Assembly (NCBI GenBank): GCA_030152305.1
Contig: JASKOM010000002.1
Location: 62,001-126,000 of the forward strand
Direction of reading: 5' to 3'
Source: Campylobacterota bacterium
Lineage (GTDB): Bacteria; Campylobacterota; Campylobacteria; Campylobacterales; Thiovulaceae
Length of the DNA stretch: 64,000 nt
The translations under genes and the position numbers were made by a program. This document shows, piece by piece, positions 1-8,967 of the stretch (position 1 is its first letter; each line of letters starts with the position of its first letter). Under the pieces are notes generated by a model. That model was not told where the DNA came from. It ran no database searches and saw nothing but the letters and a program-made list of their open reading frames with translations.

Positions 1-8
1 AATATTTA

Positions 9-27
9 AGTAACAAATTTTGTTACT
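9..27. repeat. 19-bp perfect palindrome upstream of cdsA
   Basis: AGTAACAAA and TTTGTTACT form 9-bp arms around a single T, 16 bases before the cdsA ATG and just ahead of its GGAGA ribosome site. It could be an operator or the end of an upstream terminator; the window edge prevents a decision. Confidence 0.4.
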
Positions 28-42
28 CACGGAGAATTTAAT

Positions 43-780
43 ATGAAAGAAAGAATAGTTACTTCTTTATATATTTTTGCTGTTATTTTGCCAATTGGCT
101 ATATAAATAATTTAACTTTAACTTGGGCATTTATGGGAATAATTTATCTCGTTGCTATATTTGAATCAATTAAATTGTATAAATTAACACCTCATCTCGC
201 TTATTATTATGTTGCTTCGTTTTTGTGGATTTTGGCTTATGATTCGAATAAATGGCTAGAAGTTTTATTAATTATGGCAATAATATTCGGAAGTTTTGTA
301 GCAATGAAACCAGAAAGAAAAATGGATGGAGCTTTGCCGTTTATTTATCCAACAATAGCAATTATTGCTCTGTTTGAAATTTATAAAATAAGTGGAATAT
401 ATTTAATATTATGGCTTTTAATAGTTGTTGCATTAACAGATAGCATGGCTTATTTTGTAGGTCGTTCAATTGGCAAAACACCATTTTCACCAACTTCACC
501 AAAAAAGACTCTCGAAGGTGTAATTGGAGGTATTTTATTTGGAACAATTGGCGGAATAATTTCAGGATATTTGTTAAATTTAGAATTGCCATTAATTTAT
601 TTAACTTCATTTGTTGTTTCGATGTTTGCTGTATTTGGAGATTTATTCGAAAGTTATTTAAAACGAGTTGCAGGAGTAAAAGATTCTGGAACTTTTTTAC
701 CTGGTCATGGTGGAATTTTAGATCGAATAGATGGATATTTATTTAGTTCAATAGCTGTATTGGTAATTTTACGATGGTAA
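43..780 (+). CDS. cdsA: Phosphatidate cytidylyltransferase (CDP-diglyceride synthase)
   Basis: Integral inner-membrane enzyme that converts phosphatidic acid and CTP to CDP-diacylglycerol, the branch point for bacterial phospholipids. The 245-aa product is a series of hydrophobic segments. It ends in the family signature: SYLKR, then KDSG, then LPGHGGILDRIDG, with the metal-binding acidic residues in place. The ATG at 43 follows a GGAGA ribosome site. The stop overlaps the start of dxr (ATGGTAA), so the two are translationally coupled. The cdsA-dxr order is common in Campylobacterota. An ACCTCATC octamer sits inside it at 189. Confidence 0.95.
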   Translation: MKERIVTSLYIFAVILPIGYINNLTLTWAFMGIIYLVAIFESIKLYKLTPHLAYYYVASFLWILAYDSNKWLEVLLIMAIIFGSFVAMKPERKMDGALPFIYPTIAIIALFEIYKISGIYLILWLLIVVALTDSMAYFVGRSIGKTPFSPTSPKKTLEGVIGGILFGTIGGIISGYLLNLELPLIYLTSFVVSMFAVFGDLFESYLKRVAGVKDSGTFLPGHGGILDRIDGYLFSSIAVLVILRW

Positions 781-1865
781 TTTTAGGTTCAACTGGTTCA
801 ATTGGAGTTTCAACTCTTGATATTGCAGAAAAATATAATTTAAAAATAGAAGTTTTATCAGCTGGAATAAATATAAATTTATTAAATAAACAAATAGCAA
901 AATTTAATCCTGAAATCGTTGTTGTTAGTCGAAAAGATGACATGGAAAAAGTCGTTTGTGTTAATTCAGAAATGAAAATTTTTTACGGCGATGATGGAAT
1001 TTTAATCGCGATTGAACAAGCAAAAAGTGATTTAGTTGTTAATGCTCTTGTTGGTTTTGCTGGTTTGAAACCAACTTTGAAAGCTATCGAAACAGGTAAA
1101 AAAGTTGCTCTTGCAAATAAAGAATCGCTTGTTGTTGCTGGTGAATGGTTAGATATTTCGAAGATTCATCCTATTGATAGCGAACATTTTGCTTTATGGT
1201 ATTTATTATCTGGTCGCCAAGTCGAAGAAATGACAATTACGGCAAGTGGTGGAGCTTTTAGAAATTGGGAAATCGAAAATATCAAAAATGCTTTATCGGT
1301 TGATGCTTTAAAACATCCAAATTGGCAAATGGGCAAAAAAATAACTGTTGATAGTGCTTCAATGGTTAATAAATTATTTGAATTATTAGAAGCAAAATGG
1401 CTATTTAATCCGCAAAAACTTGATGCAATTATTGAACAAAAATCAATGCTTCATGCTGTTGTCAGATTTATTGATGGAAGTTCAACCGCTCATATTTCAA
1501 ATACGGATATGCGATTACCAATTGCTTTTGCTTTATTGGGCAAAGTTGAACAACAAATTTTAGAACCAATTGATTTATTAAAAATAGGTGAATTGAAGTT
1601 TCAAGAAATCGAAATTGATAGATATCCCGTTTGGAGTTTAAAAAATGAACTTCTTGAAAATCCTCGTCGAGGTGCAATTTTAAATTCGGCTAATGATTTT
1701 ATTGTTAATAAATTTCTAAAAGATGAAATTCCTTTTGGAAAAATCGCTGATTCTATTCTTGAAAGTTTTAATAAATTCAGAGATTCAGAACCACGAGATT
1801 TAAAAGATGTATTTAAATTAGATACAGAAATAAAAGATTGGTTAAAAGGCTATTTAAATGATTGA
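774..1865 (+). CDS. dxr: 1-deoxy-D-xylulose 5-phosphate reductoisomerase
   Basis: Cytoplasmic NADPH-dependent enzyme that turns DXP into MEP, the committed step of the non-mevalonate isoprenoid pathway. The N-terminal GSTGSIG nucleotide-binding loop, the LANKES segment, the PIDSEH metal-site segment, the ASGGAF loop and VDSASMVNKLFE are all visible. Length (363 aa) is normal. It overlaps cdsA by 7 nt and the downstream DUF2357 gene by 8 nt, so all three are probably read from one transcript. Confidence 0.95.
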   Translation: MVILGSTGSIGVSTLDIAEKYNLKIEVLSAGININLLNKQIAKFNPEIVVVSRKDDMEKVVCVNSEMKIFYGDDGILIAIEQAKSDLVVNALVGFAGLKPTLKAIETGKKVALANKESLVVAGEWLDISKIHPIDSEHFALWYLLSGRQVEEMTITASGGAFRNWEIENIKNALSVDALKHPNWQMGKKITVDSASMVNKLFELLEAKWLFNPQKLDAIIEQKSMLHAVVRFIDGSSTAHISNTDMRLPIAFALLGKVEQQILEPIDLLKIGELKFQEIEIDRYPVWSLKNELLENPRRGAILNSANDFIVNKFLKDEIPFGKIADSILESFNKFRDSEPRDLKDVFKLDTEIKDWLKGYLND

Positions 1866-3201
1866 GTTTTTTTATCACGGCGATCCGATCGAAATTCCAG
1901 AAGATTTTGATAAAAAATATTTAAAATATTTAAATGATATTGAAAAAATAGAAATAATTAACGAAAAGACTATTTTATTAAAAGACTTTAGCGGTTACAT
2001 CGGAAATATATTATATATTCCAAAAAAATTAAAACTAATTTTGAACTTTGAAAGTAATGAACAATATAAGCAATTATTAGATAATTTACTTGCAGAAATC
2101 TTAGAACAATTTGGTTCTGATAGATTATTTCAACTTTTTTCAACGAATACAGGTTTAATCGAAGATGAAATGAGAACAAATCCGTTGTTTCAATTAAATA
2201 CTTTGATTTCACATAGAGATACGATTATTTTTGCTCTTCAACGAATTGCTAAAAATCCTCATCGTCGTTTAATCGAAGAAAATGTCTATCGCGAATTTCA
2301 AAATATTTCTTATGTCGATGAAACCGTAATGTTAAATATTTTTTCTAATCCGTATAATTGGCAAAATAACTCGCCTCGACGACCTTTATATGCTTTGCAA
2401 TATAATAATTTCGAAAGTGTTGATACTGTTGAAAACCGTTTTTTTAAAAAGTTTATTAACGATTTATCTAATATTCTTGATTTTTTATTACGAAAAGTTG
2501 TTAAATTAAAACATCATAAAATATTATTAAACGGTTTAAAATATGAAATAGAAAATTTTAATAATGACTTTCCGTTTGATGAGGTCGGCGAAATGAAATT
2601 TATTCCATATACATCGCAAGTTCTCATGAAACGAGACGGTTATCATGAAGTTTTTTATATTTATAATAAATTATTGCATTCGTTTAATCCAACTTTTACA
2701 AAAACTTCAAGACATTCTATTGCATTAAAAGATCTTTCTTCTCTTTGGGAATATTATGTCATGTCAAAATTAATTAATATTTTTGGTTTCAGTTTAAAAG
2801 AAGAATTTAAAAGCAATCTAGAAATAAAAGGTGAATTATACGAACAGGCAACTATTAAATTTAGAGGTGGCAAAACTCTTTATTTTCAACATGTCTTCGA
2901 ATCATATTCAAAAATAAAATTCAGACCTGATTTTTATTTTATAGATAAAACAAAAAAAATTGTCATCGATGCAAAATTTAGGATTTTTGATAATAATCGA
3001 ACAGAAATTTTAAAAAATATGCATTATTATCGAGATGGATTACAAGTCGATTTGGCAATTGCGATTTTAATTGGCAATGAAAATTATGGTGAAATATTTA
3101 CCGAAGAAGGTAAAAATTTTGAAGTTTTATCGTTAGCAGAATTATTTAAATATCGCGGAATCGGTTATTGGATTATTGACATAAAAGAACTTGTAAATTA
3201 A
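1858..3201 (+). CDS. DUF2357 / McrC-like PD-(D/E)XK nuclease-domain protein
   Basis: A 447-aa protein resembling the DUF2357 family (McrC-related). It has a long N-terminal domain, a central LWEYYVMSKLI helix typical of the family, and a C-terminal nuclease-like core with RPDFYF followed by IDAKFR, which fits the D...DXK catalytic pattern. Relatives usually sit beside an McrB-like AAA+ GTPase in restriction systems, but none is present here. The gene overlaps the last 8 nt of dxr and ends 8 bp from a convergent gene, so it is embedded in a housekeeping operon. Substrate and partner are unknown; a role in DNA cleavage or defence is inferred from the family only. Confidence 0.75.
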   Translation: MIEFFYHGDPIEIPEDFDKKYLKYLNDIEKIEIINEKTILLKDFSGYIGNILYIPKKLKLILNFESNEQYKQLLDNLLAEILEQFGSDRLFQLFSTNTGLIEDEMRTNPLFQLNTLISHRDTIIFALQRIAKNPHRRLIEENVYREFQNISYVDETVMLNIFSNPYNWQNNSPRRPLYALQYNNFESVDTVENRFFKKFINDLSNILDFLLRKVVKLKHHKILLNGLKYEIENFNNDFPFDEVGEMKFIPYTSQVLMKRDGYHEVFYIYNKLLHSFNPTFTKTSRHSIALKDLSSLWEYYVMSKLINIFGFSLKEEFKSNLEIKGELYEQATIKFRGGKTLYFQHVFESYSKIKFRPDFYFIDKTKKIVIDAKFRIFDNNRTEILKNMHYYRDGLQVDLAIAILIGNENYGEIFTEEGKNFEVLSLAELFKYRGIGYWIIDIKELVN

Positions 3202-3209
3202 TTTATTAT

Positions 3210-4169
3210 TTAATATTTTATATTATTATTTTTCAAAGCAATTCGTATTTTTTTTAAACTTTCTTGTTTATTAAAACACCATTTTGGAGCTAGTAAAGTT
3301 TCGTTTTCAATTCCAGCAGTTATTCGCTGAATTGAAATATTTGTTGGTAATTTCGTTAAAACTTTTATTAAATTATTTATATATCGTTCTTCAGTAATTG
3401 GAACGAAATCAGCTTTTTTAAATTGATTTGCTAATGCTGTTCGTTCAACAACATAAAGCGGATGAATTTTCAATGAATCAACTCCTAATTCGATTGCTCG
3501 ATTAAATGTTTCTAACATCATTTCATCAGTTTCATCAGGTAAACCAAAAATCAAATGTCCGCAAACATTCAAGCCATAATTTTTACTTAATAAAATTGCA
3601 TTTTCTAAATTTTTATAATCATGACCACGATTAATTTTTTTTAATGTTTCATCGAAAATCGATTGAATTCCAAATTCGATCCATATTTCATATTTTTGAG
3701 ATAAATTTTTTAATAAATTTAAAATCTCTTCCGAAATTGAATCGCTTCGAGTTCCGACACTAATTCCAACAACATTTTCAAATAATAGAGCTGTGTTATA
3801 TAATTTTTCAAGTGTTTCAATTGGAGCATAAGTATTCGTAAAAGCCTGAAAATATATTATAAATTTTTCAGCACCATATCTTTTTTTTACTCGTTCAGAA
3901 ATTGCCAAAAATTGAACCTTTAATTCGTTTAACTGTTTTTCAAGCAAGGGATTATTTTTTGAATTTAAATTAAGCGAAAAGCCTTTTATTTTTTCGATGC
4001 TATTTAATGTCGGATTAAAAGATTCATTTTCACAAAATGTGCAACCACCTCTTGCAACTGTTCCATCGATATTTGGACAAGTAAAACCTGAAAGAGCAAT
4101 CGGAATTTTATAAACTTTCTCTCCGAATTTATTTCGAAGATATTTGCCAAATGTGAGAATTTCTTTCAT
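3210..4169 (-). CDS. Radical SAM protein, TIGR01212/YhcC family
   Basis: A 319-aa radical S-adenosylmethionine protein. The cluster-binding cysteines lie near the N-terminus (GFTCPNIDG followed by GGCTFC), with the long C-to-CxxC spacing of the YhcC/Elp3-like subgroup. GISVGTRSDS, EFGIQS and HLIFGLPDET match the barrel strands of that family. The reaction is not established from sequence. It is the last gene of a leftward operon (hisC, fliF, dctQ, surA-like, this gene), starting 6 bp after its neighbour ends. Confidence 0.85.
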   Translation of the reverse strand: MKEILTFGKYLRNKFGEKVYKIPIALSGFTCPNIDGTVARGGCTFCENESFNPTLNSIEKIKGFSLNLNSKNNPLLEKQLNELKVQFLAISERVKKRYGAEKFIIYFQAFTNTYAPIETLEKLYNTALLFENVVGISVGTRSDSISEEILNLLKNLSQKYEIWIEFGIQSIFDETLKKINRGHDYKNLENAILLSKNYGLNVCGHLIFGLPDETDEMMLETFNRAIELGVDSLKIHPLYVVERTALANQFKKADFVPITEERYINNLIKVLTKLPTNISIQRITAGIENETLLAPKWCFNKQESLKKIRIALKNNNIKY

Positions 4170-4175
4170 AAATAT

Positions 4176-5015
4176 TTATCTTAAATATTCGATCGTTGCT
4201 TCGGCTTTTGCTTTTTGAAAATATCGTTCAACGGCTTCTTTTTGTTTTGCCATTGTCAAATCTTCGAATATTCGATCTTTTATATCATCAAATTTTGAAA
4301 CATGTAAATTTTTAATTTCTTTAAGTTGCAATATAGCAAACTGATTTCCCAATTTTGTAATCTCTGAAAATTCACCTTTATTTAATTTATTAAACATTAA
4401 TATCTGTTCTCTTGAAAGTTCATTTGATTTAAAAATTTTTTGTTCTATTTTTATATCTCGATTTTGTTTTAACGGATTTGTTTTAAATTGTTGAAGTGAA
4501 TTAGCATTATTCGACGAATAAATAGCTATTTTATACGAATCGCCGATCGAATATAAACGACTATTTTTTTTATATTCTTCGAGCAGTTCATCTTCTGATG
4601 GTTTCACAGCTTTTTGCATTGCAATTTGTCTATAAAGTTGCGGTTGAACAACTTGAAATTCTATATTTTTTAAAAAATCATCTTTTGAAATCCCATCTCG
4701 TTGAGCCATTGCAAAAAGTTCTGATCTTGATGAAATATTATAATTTTTCATAATAAAATTAATCATGTTTTCGACCTCATCGCTATCAGCTTTTATTCCT
4801 AGATTTTCTATTTCACTTTGTTCAAGAGCTTTATTAATTTGTAATTGAACAGCTTTATCTCGAGATATTTTTAAATCTTTGGAAATTTGATCAATATCAA
4901 ATTGTGTTATTGGCACAGCATTAACTTTTATTGCGATACCATTAATCGTATGAGCAAAAACTGGTTGAACAATCGAAATCGAAATAGCGAAAATTATATT
5001 TTTATTTATTATCAT
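4176..5015 (-). CDS. Periplasmic SurA-like chaperone/peptidyl-prolyl isomerase
   Basis: A 279-aa exported protein with an N-terminal signal peptide ending near VFAHT, followed by a SurA-N-type helical domain (INGIAIKVNAVPIT...) and a weakly conserved parvulin-like region (residues about 160-250). It matches the pattern of the Campylobacterota SurA-like chaperones that escort outer-membrane proteins. Isomerase activity is uncertain because the parvulin core is poorly conserved. It lies between a TRAP permease fragment and the radical SAM gene with 6-bp gaps. Confidence 0.75.
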   Translation of the reverse strand: MIINKNIIFAISISIVQPVFAHTINGIAIKVNAVPITQFDIDQISKDLKISRDKAVQLQINKALEQSEIENLGIKADSDEVENMINFIMKNYNISSRSELFAMAQRDGISKDDFLKNIEFQVVQPQLYRQIAMQKAVKPSEDELLEEYKKNSRLYSIGDSYKIAIYSSNNANSLQQFKTNPLKQNRDIKIEQKIFKSNELSREQILMFNKLNKGEFSEITKLGNQFAILQLKEIKNLHVSKFDDIKDRIFEDLTMAKQKEAVERYFQKAKAEATIEYLR

Positions 5016-5021
5016 TTTTAT

Positions 5022-5486
5022 TTAAGCCTTTGTGTTTATTTTTAAATTTTTAATTATATTTATTAATGATTTTATTGATTGAATAATAAGTAAAAAGAAT
5101 CCTATGATAATTAAAGATTTGATTAAATATCGATGAGGTAATCCTCCAGGATCGGAGGATATTTCGTTTTGAGAAAAACTTTCTATTATAAATGGTAAAG
5201 ATTTAATAATTATTAACAAAGAAAAAGGAAGAATAAAAAATATATACGAAAAAATATTTAAATAATCTTGTTGTTTTTTATTTAAATGACTATAAAAAAT
5301 ATCAACTCGAACATGGCGATCATTTTGCATTGTTAAACTAATAGAAATAAGCATAACGATATCAAAAAGATGCCATTCTAATTCTTGAAGAGCAATAGAA
5401 CCAGATGAAAAAAAGTATCTATTAAAAACATCAAATAAAATAACTCCAACCATAATATATAATATATATATCGTGAAAGTTTTCAA
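5022..5486 (-). CDS. TRAP transporter small permease (DctQ-like), orphan
   Basis: A 154-aa protein with four predicted membrane helices and the family pattern FDVFNRYFF, then ALQELEWHLFDIVMLISISLTM, then RHVRVDIFY. TRAP small permeases pair with a DctM large permease and a DctP binding protein, but neither is in the window. The TTG start 9 nt after the fliF stop has an AGGG ribosome site. The protein is somewhat short at its N-terminus compared with typical members. It is tucked into a flagellar/histidine operon where other Campylobacterota carry fliG and fliH. A GATGAGGT octamer lies in it at 5132. Confidence 0.8.
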   Translation of the reverse strand: MKTFTIYILYIMVGVILFDVFNRYFFSSGSIALQELEWHLFDIVMLISISLTMQNDRHVRVDIFYSHLNKKQQDYLNIFSYIFFILPFSLLIIIKSLPFIIESFSQNEISSDPGGLPHRYLIKSLIIIGFFLLIIQSIKSLINIIKNLKINTKA

Positions 5487-5495
5487 GAATTAGCC

Positions 5496-7211
5496 CTATT
5501 TTTTACGGGATTCTTTATCTTTTGAACCACCAAGAGTAGCTTCTTCTTCAACTAACAATTGAATTAAAACACTGACTTCATCGGTATGTTCGGTAATATA
5601 TTTTGAAATTTGTTCAACAAGAATTTCATATTTAACTTGATCTTCGTTGATAGCTTCATGTAAGCCAAGAGAAACTTCAATATTTTTCTTCATAGCATTA
5701 TATTTTTCAGCTAAGTCTTCATCGACCTCATCATTTTTATTAAGTTCGATATTAACAGTAGGTTCATCTTCTTTAACTTCTTCTAACATACGAACAGCAA
5801 AAGGTCGAATAACTTGTCTGTAAAAAACATATAAAATAAGAAGAGCAAATAAATATTTAATAAGATCATTAATAGGAACATATTTTGAGATTTTATCAGC
5901 CCATGTATCCATTTGAACTTTTTGTTCTAACATATCTTTAATAGATTTAAATTGAAAATTTCTAACTGAAACTTCATCGCCTCGAGAATTATTAACACCG
6001 ATAGCACCAACAACTAATTCTTTAATTTGAGCAATTTGTTCATTAGTTAAAGGAGCATAAATAAAATTACCGTCAGCATCTTTTGAATAAGTTCCATCAA
6101 CAACAACAGCGGCGGTTATTCGTTTAATTCTTGAAAATTCAGCTCGTTTGCTTGAAACAGTTTTTGAGATTTCATAATTTGTTGTAGCTTTGCTTTTTTC
6201 GTATTTTTCTTTTCCAGCATCATTCATGCCTTGAACGGCACCGATATTACTAACAGCACCTGGAACACCGCCTAAATCTTTAGGAGCAGAACCTTCACGA
6301 GTTTCATCAACACTTTGTTCGCTTCTAACAACAGTTTCAGGATCGAATTGTTCTCGTTGGCTTTCTTCTTTTGAAAAATCAAAATCGATAGTTACTTTTG
6401 CAACGACTCTTTCAGTTCCGCCAATAAAAGGAGCAAGAACTTCGATAATTTTATTTTCGTAAGCTTTTTCGTATCGATTTTTATAGGTCATTTGATTTTT
6501 TGCTTCTTCACTGGAAGCGATCATTTCATCGTTATCACCAAGTGGTTCGCCAAAAGCATTAACAATAGTAACATCATCAGCTGATAATTTTGGAACAGCT
6601 GAAGCGACTAAATGTTTAATACCTTTAACTTGTTTAGGCAATAAAATCATATTTTCTTTAAGAGTTAAAACGACTGATGCCGTAGGATTAACTTGTTTTG
6701 CAACGAATAGCGAATCTTGAGGAAGAGCTATATGAACTTTTGCATTAACAATTGGTTCAAGTTTTTCGATAGTTCTTGCTAATTCGCCTTCCATTGCTCT
6801 TAAATATTTAATTTTTTGATCAAAATCAGTTGAACCAAATTCTTGACTATTAAATAATTCAAAACCTACTCGATTATCTTTTGGAAGTCCAACACTTGAA
6901 ACTAAAATACGGGCAGTTGGAAGGTCTTCATTTGCAACTTTAATTGTTGCTAAATTTGCACCTTTATCCTGAATAGCATATGCGATCTCATTTTTTTTGA
7001 GAATATCAACGATTTGTCCAGCTTCAGTGTATGGAACAGACTCAAAAAGAGATTTGTAAGTGTAGCTCTTGTCCTCTGCTGTGGAAACTATTATTAAAAA
7101 TATAAAAAAACCTATAACAGCAAATAGCGATATGGAAATAATTATTTGCTTTGTTTTATCTAATTTTAAAAAAGCTCCAGAGAGTTGATTTAAAAGCTCT
7201 TTAAAGTCCAT
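5496..7211 (-). CDS. fliF: Flagellar MS-ring protein FliF
   Basis: Forms the membrane ring on which the flagellar basal body and export apparatus assemble. The 571-aa protein has a first membrane helix at about residues 24-44, ring-building motifs (LFESVPYTEAGQIVDIL, then RAMEGELARTIEKL and VHIALP), a second membrane helix around 450-470 and an acidic cytoplasmic tail that normally binds FliG. Length is normal. It sits 17 bp after hisC, as in many Campylobacterota, but fliG does not follow. Confidence 0.96.
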   Translation of the reverse strand: MDFKELLNQLSGAFLKLDKTKQIIISISLFAVIGFFIFLIIVSTAEDKSYTYKSLFESVPYTEAGQIVDILKKNEIAYAIQDKGANLATIKVANEDLPTARILVSSVGLPKDNRVGFELFNSQEFGSTDFDQKIKYLRAMEGELARTIEKLEPIVNAKVHIALPQDSLFVAKQVNPTASVVLTLKENMILLPKQVKGIKHLVASAVPKLSADDVTIVNAFGEPLGDNDEMIASSEEAKNQMTYKNRYEKAYENKIIEVLAPFIGGTERVVAKVTIDFDFSKEESQREQFDPETVVRSEQSVDETREGSAPKDLGGVPGAVSNIGAVQGMNDAGKEKYEKSKATTNYEISKTVSSKRAEFSRIKRITAAVVVDGTYSKDADGNFIYAPLTNEQIAQIKELVVGAIGVNNSRGDEVSVRNFQFKSIKDMLEQKVQMDTWADKISKYVPINDLIKYLFALLILYVFYRQVIRPFAVRMLEEVKEDEPTVNIELNKNDEVDEDLAEKYNAMKKNIEVSLGLHEAINEDQVKYEILVEQISKYITEHTDEVSVLIQLLVEEEATLGGSKDKESRKK

Positions 7212-7228
7212 TCGTTAAACAACTTATA

Positions 7229-8326
7229 TTATAAAAATTCTCTAATTGTGGCAAATAATCTGCTATTTTCTTCTTTTTTGCCAATAGTAATTCTAATTGC
7301 ATTGAGTCCATATCCCTTCAAGTCTCTGACAATAATACCTACTTTGAGTAGTTTATCAGAAATAGTTGCCGAATTATACCCATCAGGGAGTGAAATCGTA
7401 ATAAAATTAGTTGCACTTTTTATATAACTCCATCCAATTTCTCTTAAAAAATTTTCATATCTTGTCATTTCAATAAAATTTACCATGATTGATTTATTAA
7501 CAAATTCTTCATCTTTTAATGCTTCAATTGCTGATAACATTGATAATGAACCGATATTAAATGGTGGTCTAACTTTTAATAACGGTCTAATTATTTCTTT
7601 TTTTGCAATGCCATAACCTATTCGCATTCCACCGAGACCATAAGCTTTTGAAAAAGTTCCAAGATAAATAACATTTGGATATTTATCGATAATATTTTTT
7701 GGTTCAATAGCAAAATTTGGATTTATATATTTAGCATATTCCATATATGCACCGTCGACAACAACAAGAGTTTTATCATCGATTTGATCTAAAAATTTAT
7801 ATAAATCATCTCGATGAATTGCATCACCTGTTGGATTATTCGGTGTGCAAATATATATAATATCAGGCTTATGTTCAATATATAAATTTAAAAATTGTGA
7901 TAAGTCATGATTAATTGAATCCGTTTTAATTATCGATGCACCTGTTTGTTTAGCATAAATTCCATACATGGCAAAAGTAATTTTATTCATTAAAACAACT
8001 GAATTAGTATTTAATTTTGCTCTAGCAATAAATTCTAGAACTTGATCACTACCAGAACCAATAATTAATTCTTTTTCATTTACATTAAATCTTTTTGCTA
8101 AATCTTGTTTTAATTGAAACATAGAGTCATCAGGATATAAATAGCCTTTTGAACTATTTGTAGCAATAGCCTGTGAGACTAATGGACTCATACCAAAAGG
8201 ATTTTCGTTACTTGCCATTTTAATAACATCTTTTGGGTTTAAACCAAAATCTCTAACGACGAGTTCAATAGGCTTTCCAGCTTCATAAATTTCGATATTT
8301 TCAAGATGTTCGTTAAATTTGATCAT
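7229..8326 (-). CDS. hisC: Histidinol-phosphate aminotransferase
   Basis: PLP enzyme of histidine synthesis that transaminates imidazole-acetol phosphate. YEAGKPIELVVRDFG and MASNENPFG at the N-terminus and TFSKAYGLGGMRIGYG around the PLP lysine identify it. The ORF track opens at 8371, but homologues begin near MIKFNEHL. The ATG at 8326, preceded by a GCGAGAAA ribosome site, is the better start and gives 365 aa. It is the first gene of the leftward hisC-fliF operon. Confidence 0.92.
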   Translation of the reverse strand: MIKFNEHLENIEIYEAGKPIELVVRDFGLNPKDVIKMASNENPFGMSPLVSQAIATNSSKGYLYPDDSMFQLKQDLAKRFNVNEKELIIGSGSDQVLEFIARAKLNTNSVVLMNKITFAMYGIYAKQTGASIIKTDSINHDLSQFLNLYIEHKPDIIYICTPNNPTGDAIHRDDLYKFLDQIDDKTLVVVDGAYMEYAKYINPNFAIEPKNIIDKYPNVIYLGTFSKAYGLGGMRIGYGIAKKEIIRPLLKVRPPFNIGSLSMLSAIEALKDEEFVNKSIMVNFIEMTRYENFLREIGWSYIKSATNFITISLPDGYNSATISDKLLKVGIIVRDLKGYGLNAIRITIGKKEENSRLFATIREFL

Positions 8327-8452
8327 CAATTTCTCGCTTTTAAAATTTTTGAGATCATAACAAAATTCCAATATTTCTCTGTTTAAGTTTAAAATTAGTT
8401 TTGTAAAAAAAAATAATAAAAATAACTAGAAAAATATGACTAGTAATATTTT

Positions 8453-8854
8453 TTATCTAACACAACGAACAGAATATAAATACCATTGCTCTAAACTCAT
8501 TCCATCGCCTCCATCAAAAAACGAAACTCTCCAACTTAGAGAATCATCTTCTTCGTCAACTGTTGAACTCCAATACCAGCCATCTCTACCATTTTTAAAT
8601 TTATCTCGATATCCATCGTTATAAGCCGTTTTAAATTCATCTCTTGTTGGCAATCTCCAATCTGAATAATTTGCATAATTTAAATTATTGCAATATTTTA
8701 TTGCTGATTGCCAGTTCATTCGTTCAGGTAATTTATTATCTTGAAACATAAAATTTCCTATAACAACATATTGATGTTTATCAACTGTTTGTTCTGTTAA
8801 TTCGTCACCAAAAATAAATGCTGATAATGTTCCGATTAAAAATATTTTTTTCAT
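8453..8854 (-). CDS. Secreted DUF1566 (Lcl-like) protein
   Basis: A short exported protein (about 133 aa). The ORF track starts at 8899, but the ATG at 8854 has a strong AGGAAAG ribosome site and opens a signal peptide (MKKIFLIGTLSAFIFG), so that start is preferred. The mature part is a DUF1566 domain: WQSAIKYCNNLNY, SDWRLPTRDE, YWSST and a terminal VRCVR. The two cysteines fit a C-type-lectin-like or FGE-like fold. Function is unknown. Two other DUF1566-type proteins lie in the window (10028 and the tail of 29144). Confidence 0.7.
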   Translation of the reverse strand: MKKIFLIGTLSAFIFGDELTEQTVDKHQYVVIGNFMFQDNKLPERMNWQSAIKYCNNLNYANYSDWRLPTRDEFKTAYNDGYRDKFKNGRDGWYWSSTVDEEDDSLSWRVSFFDGGDGMSLEQWYLYSVRCVR

Positions 8855-8967
8855 GTGTCTTTCCTGTAAAATAAATTGCGAAATTATACAATTGAGCAAA
8901 TTTTTAAATAATAAATATATTTAATTATAAAATTTGATAATATAAACAAAAAAATAAAGGGTTATTA

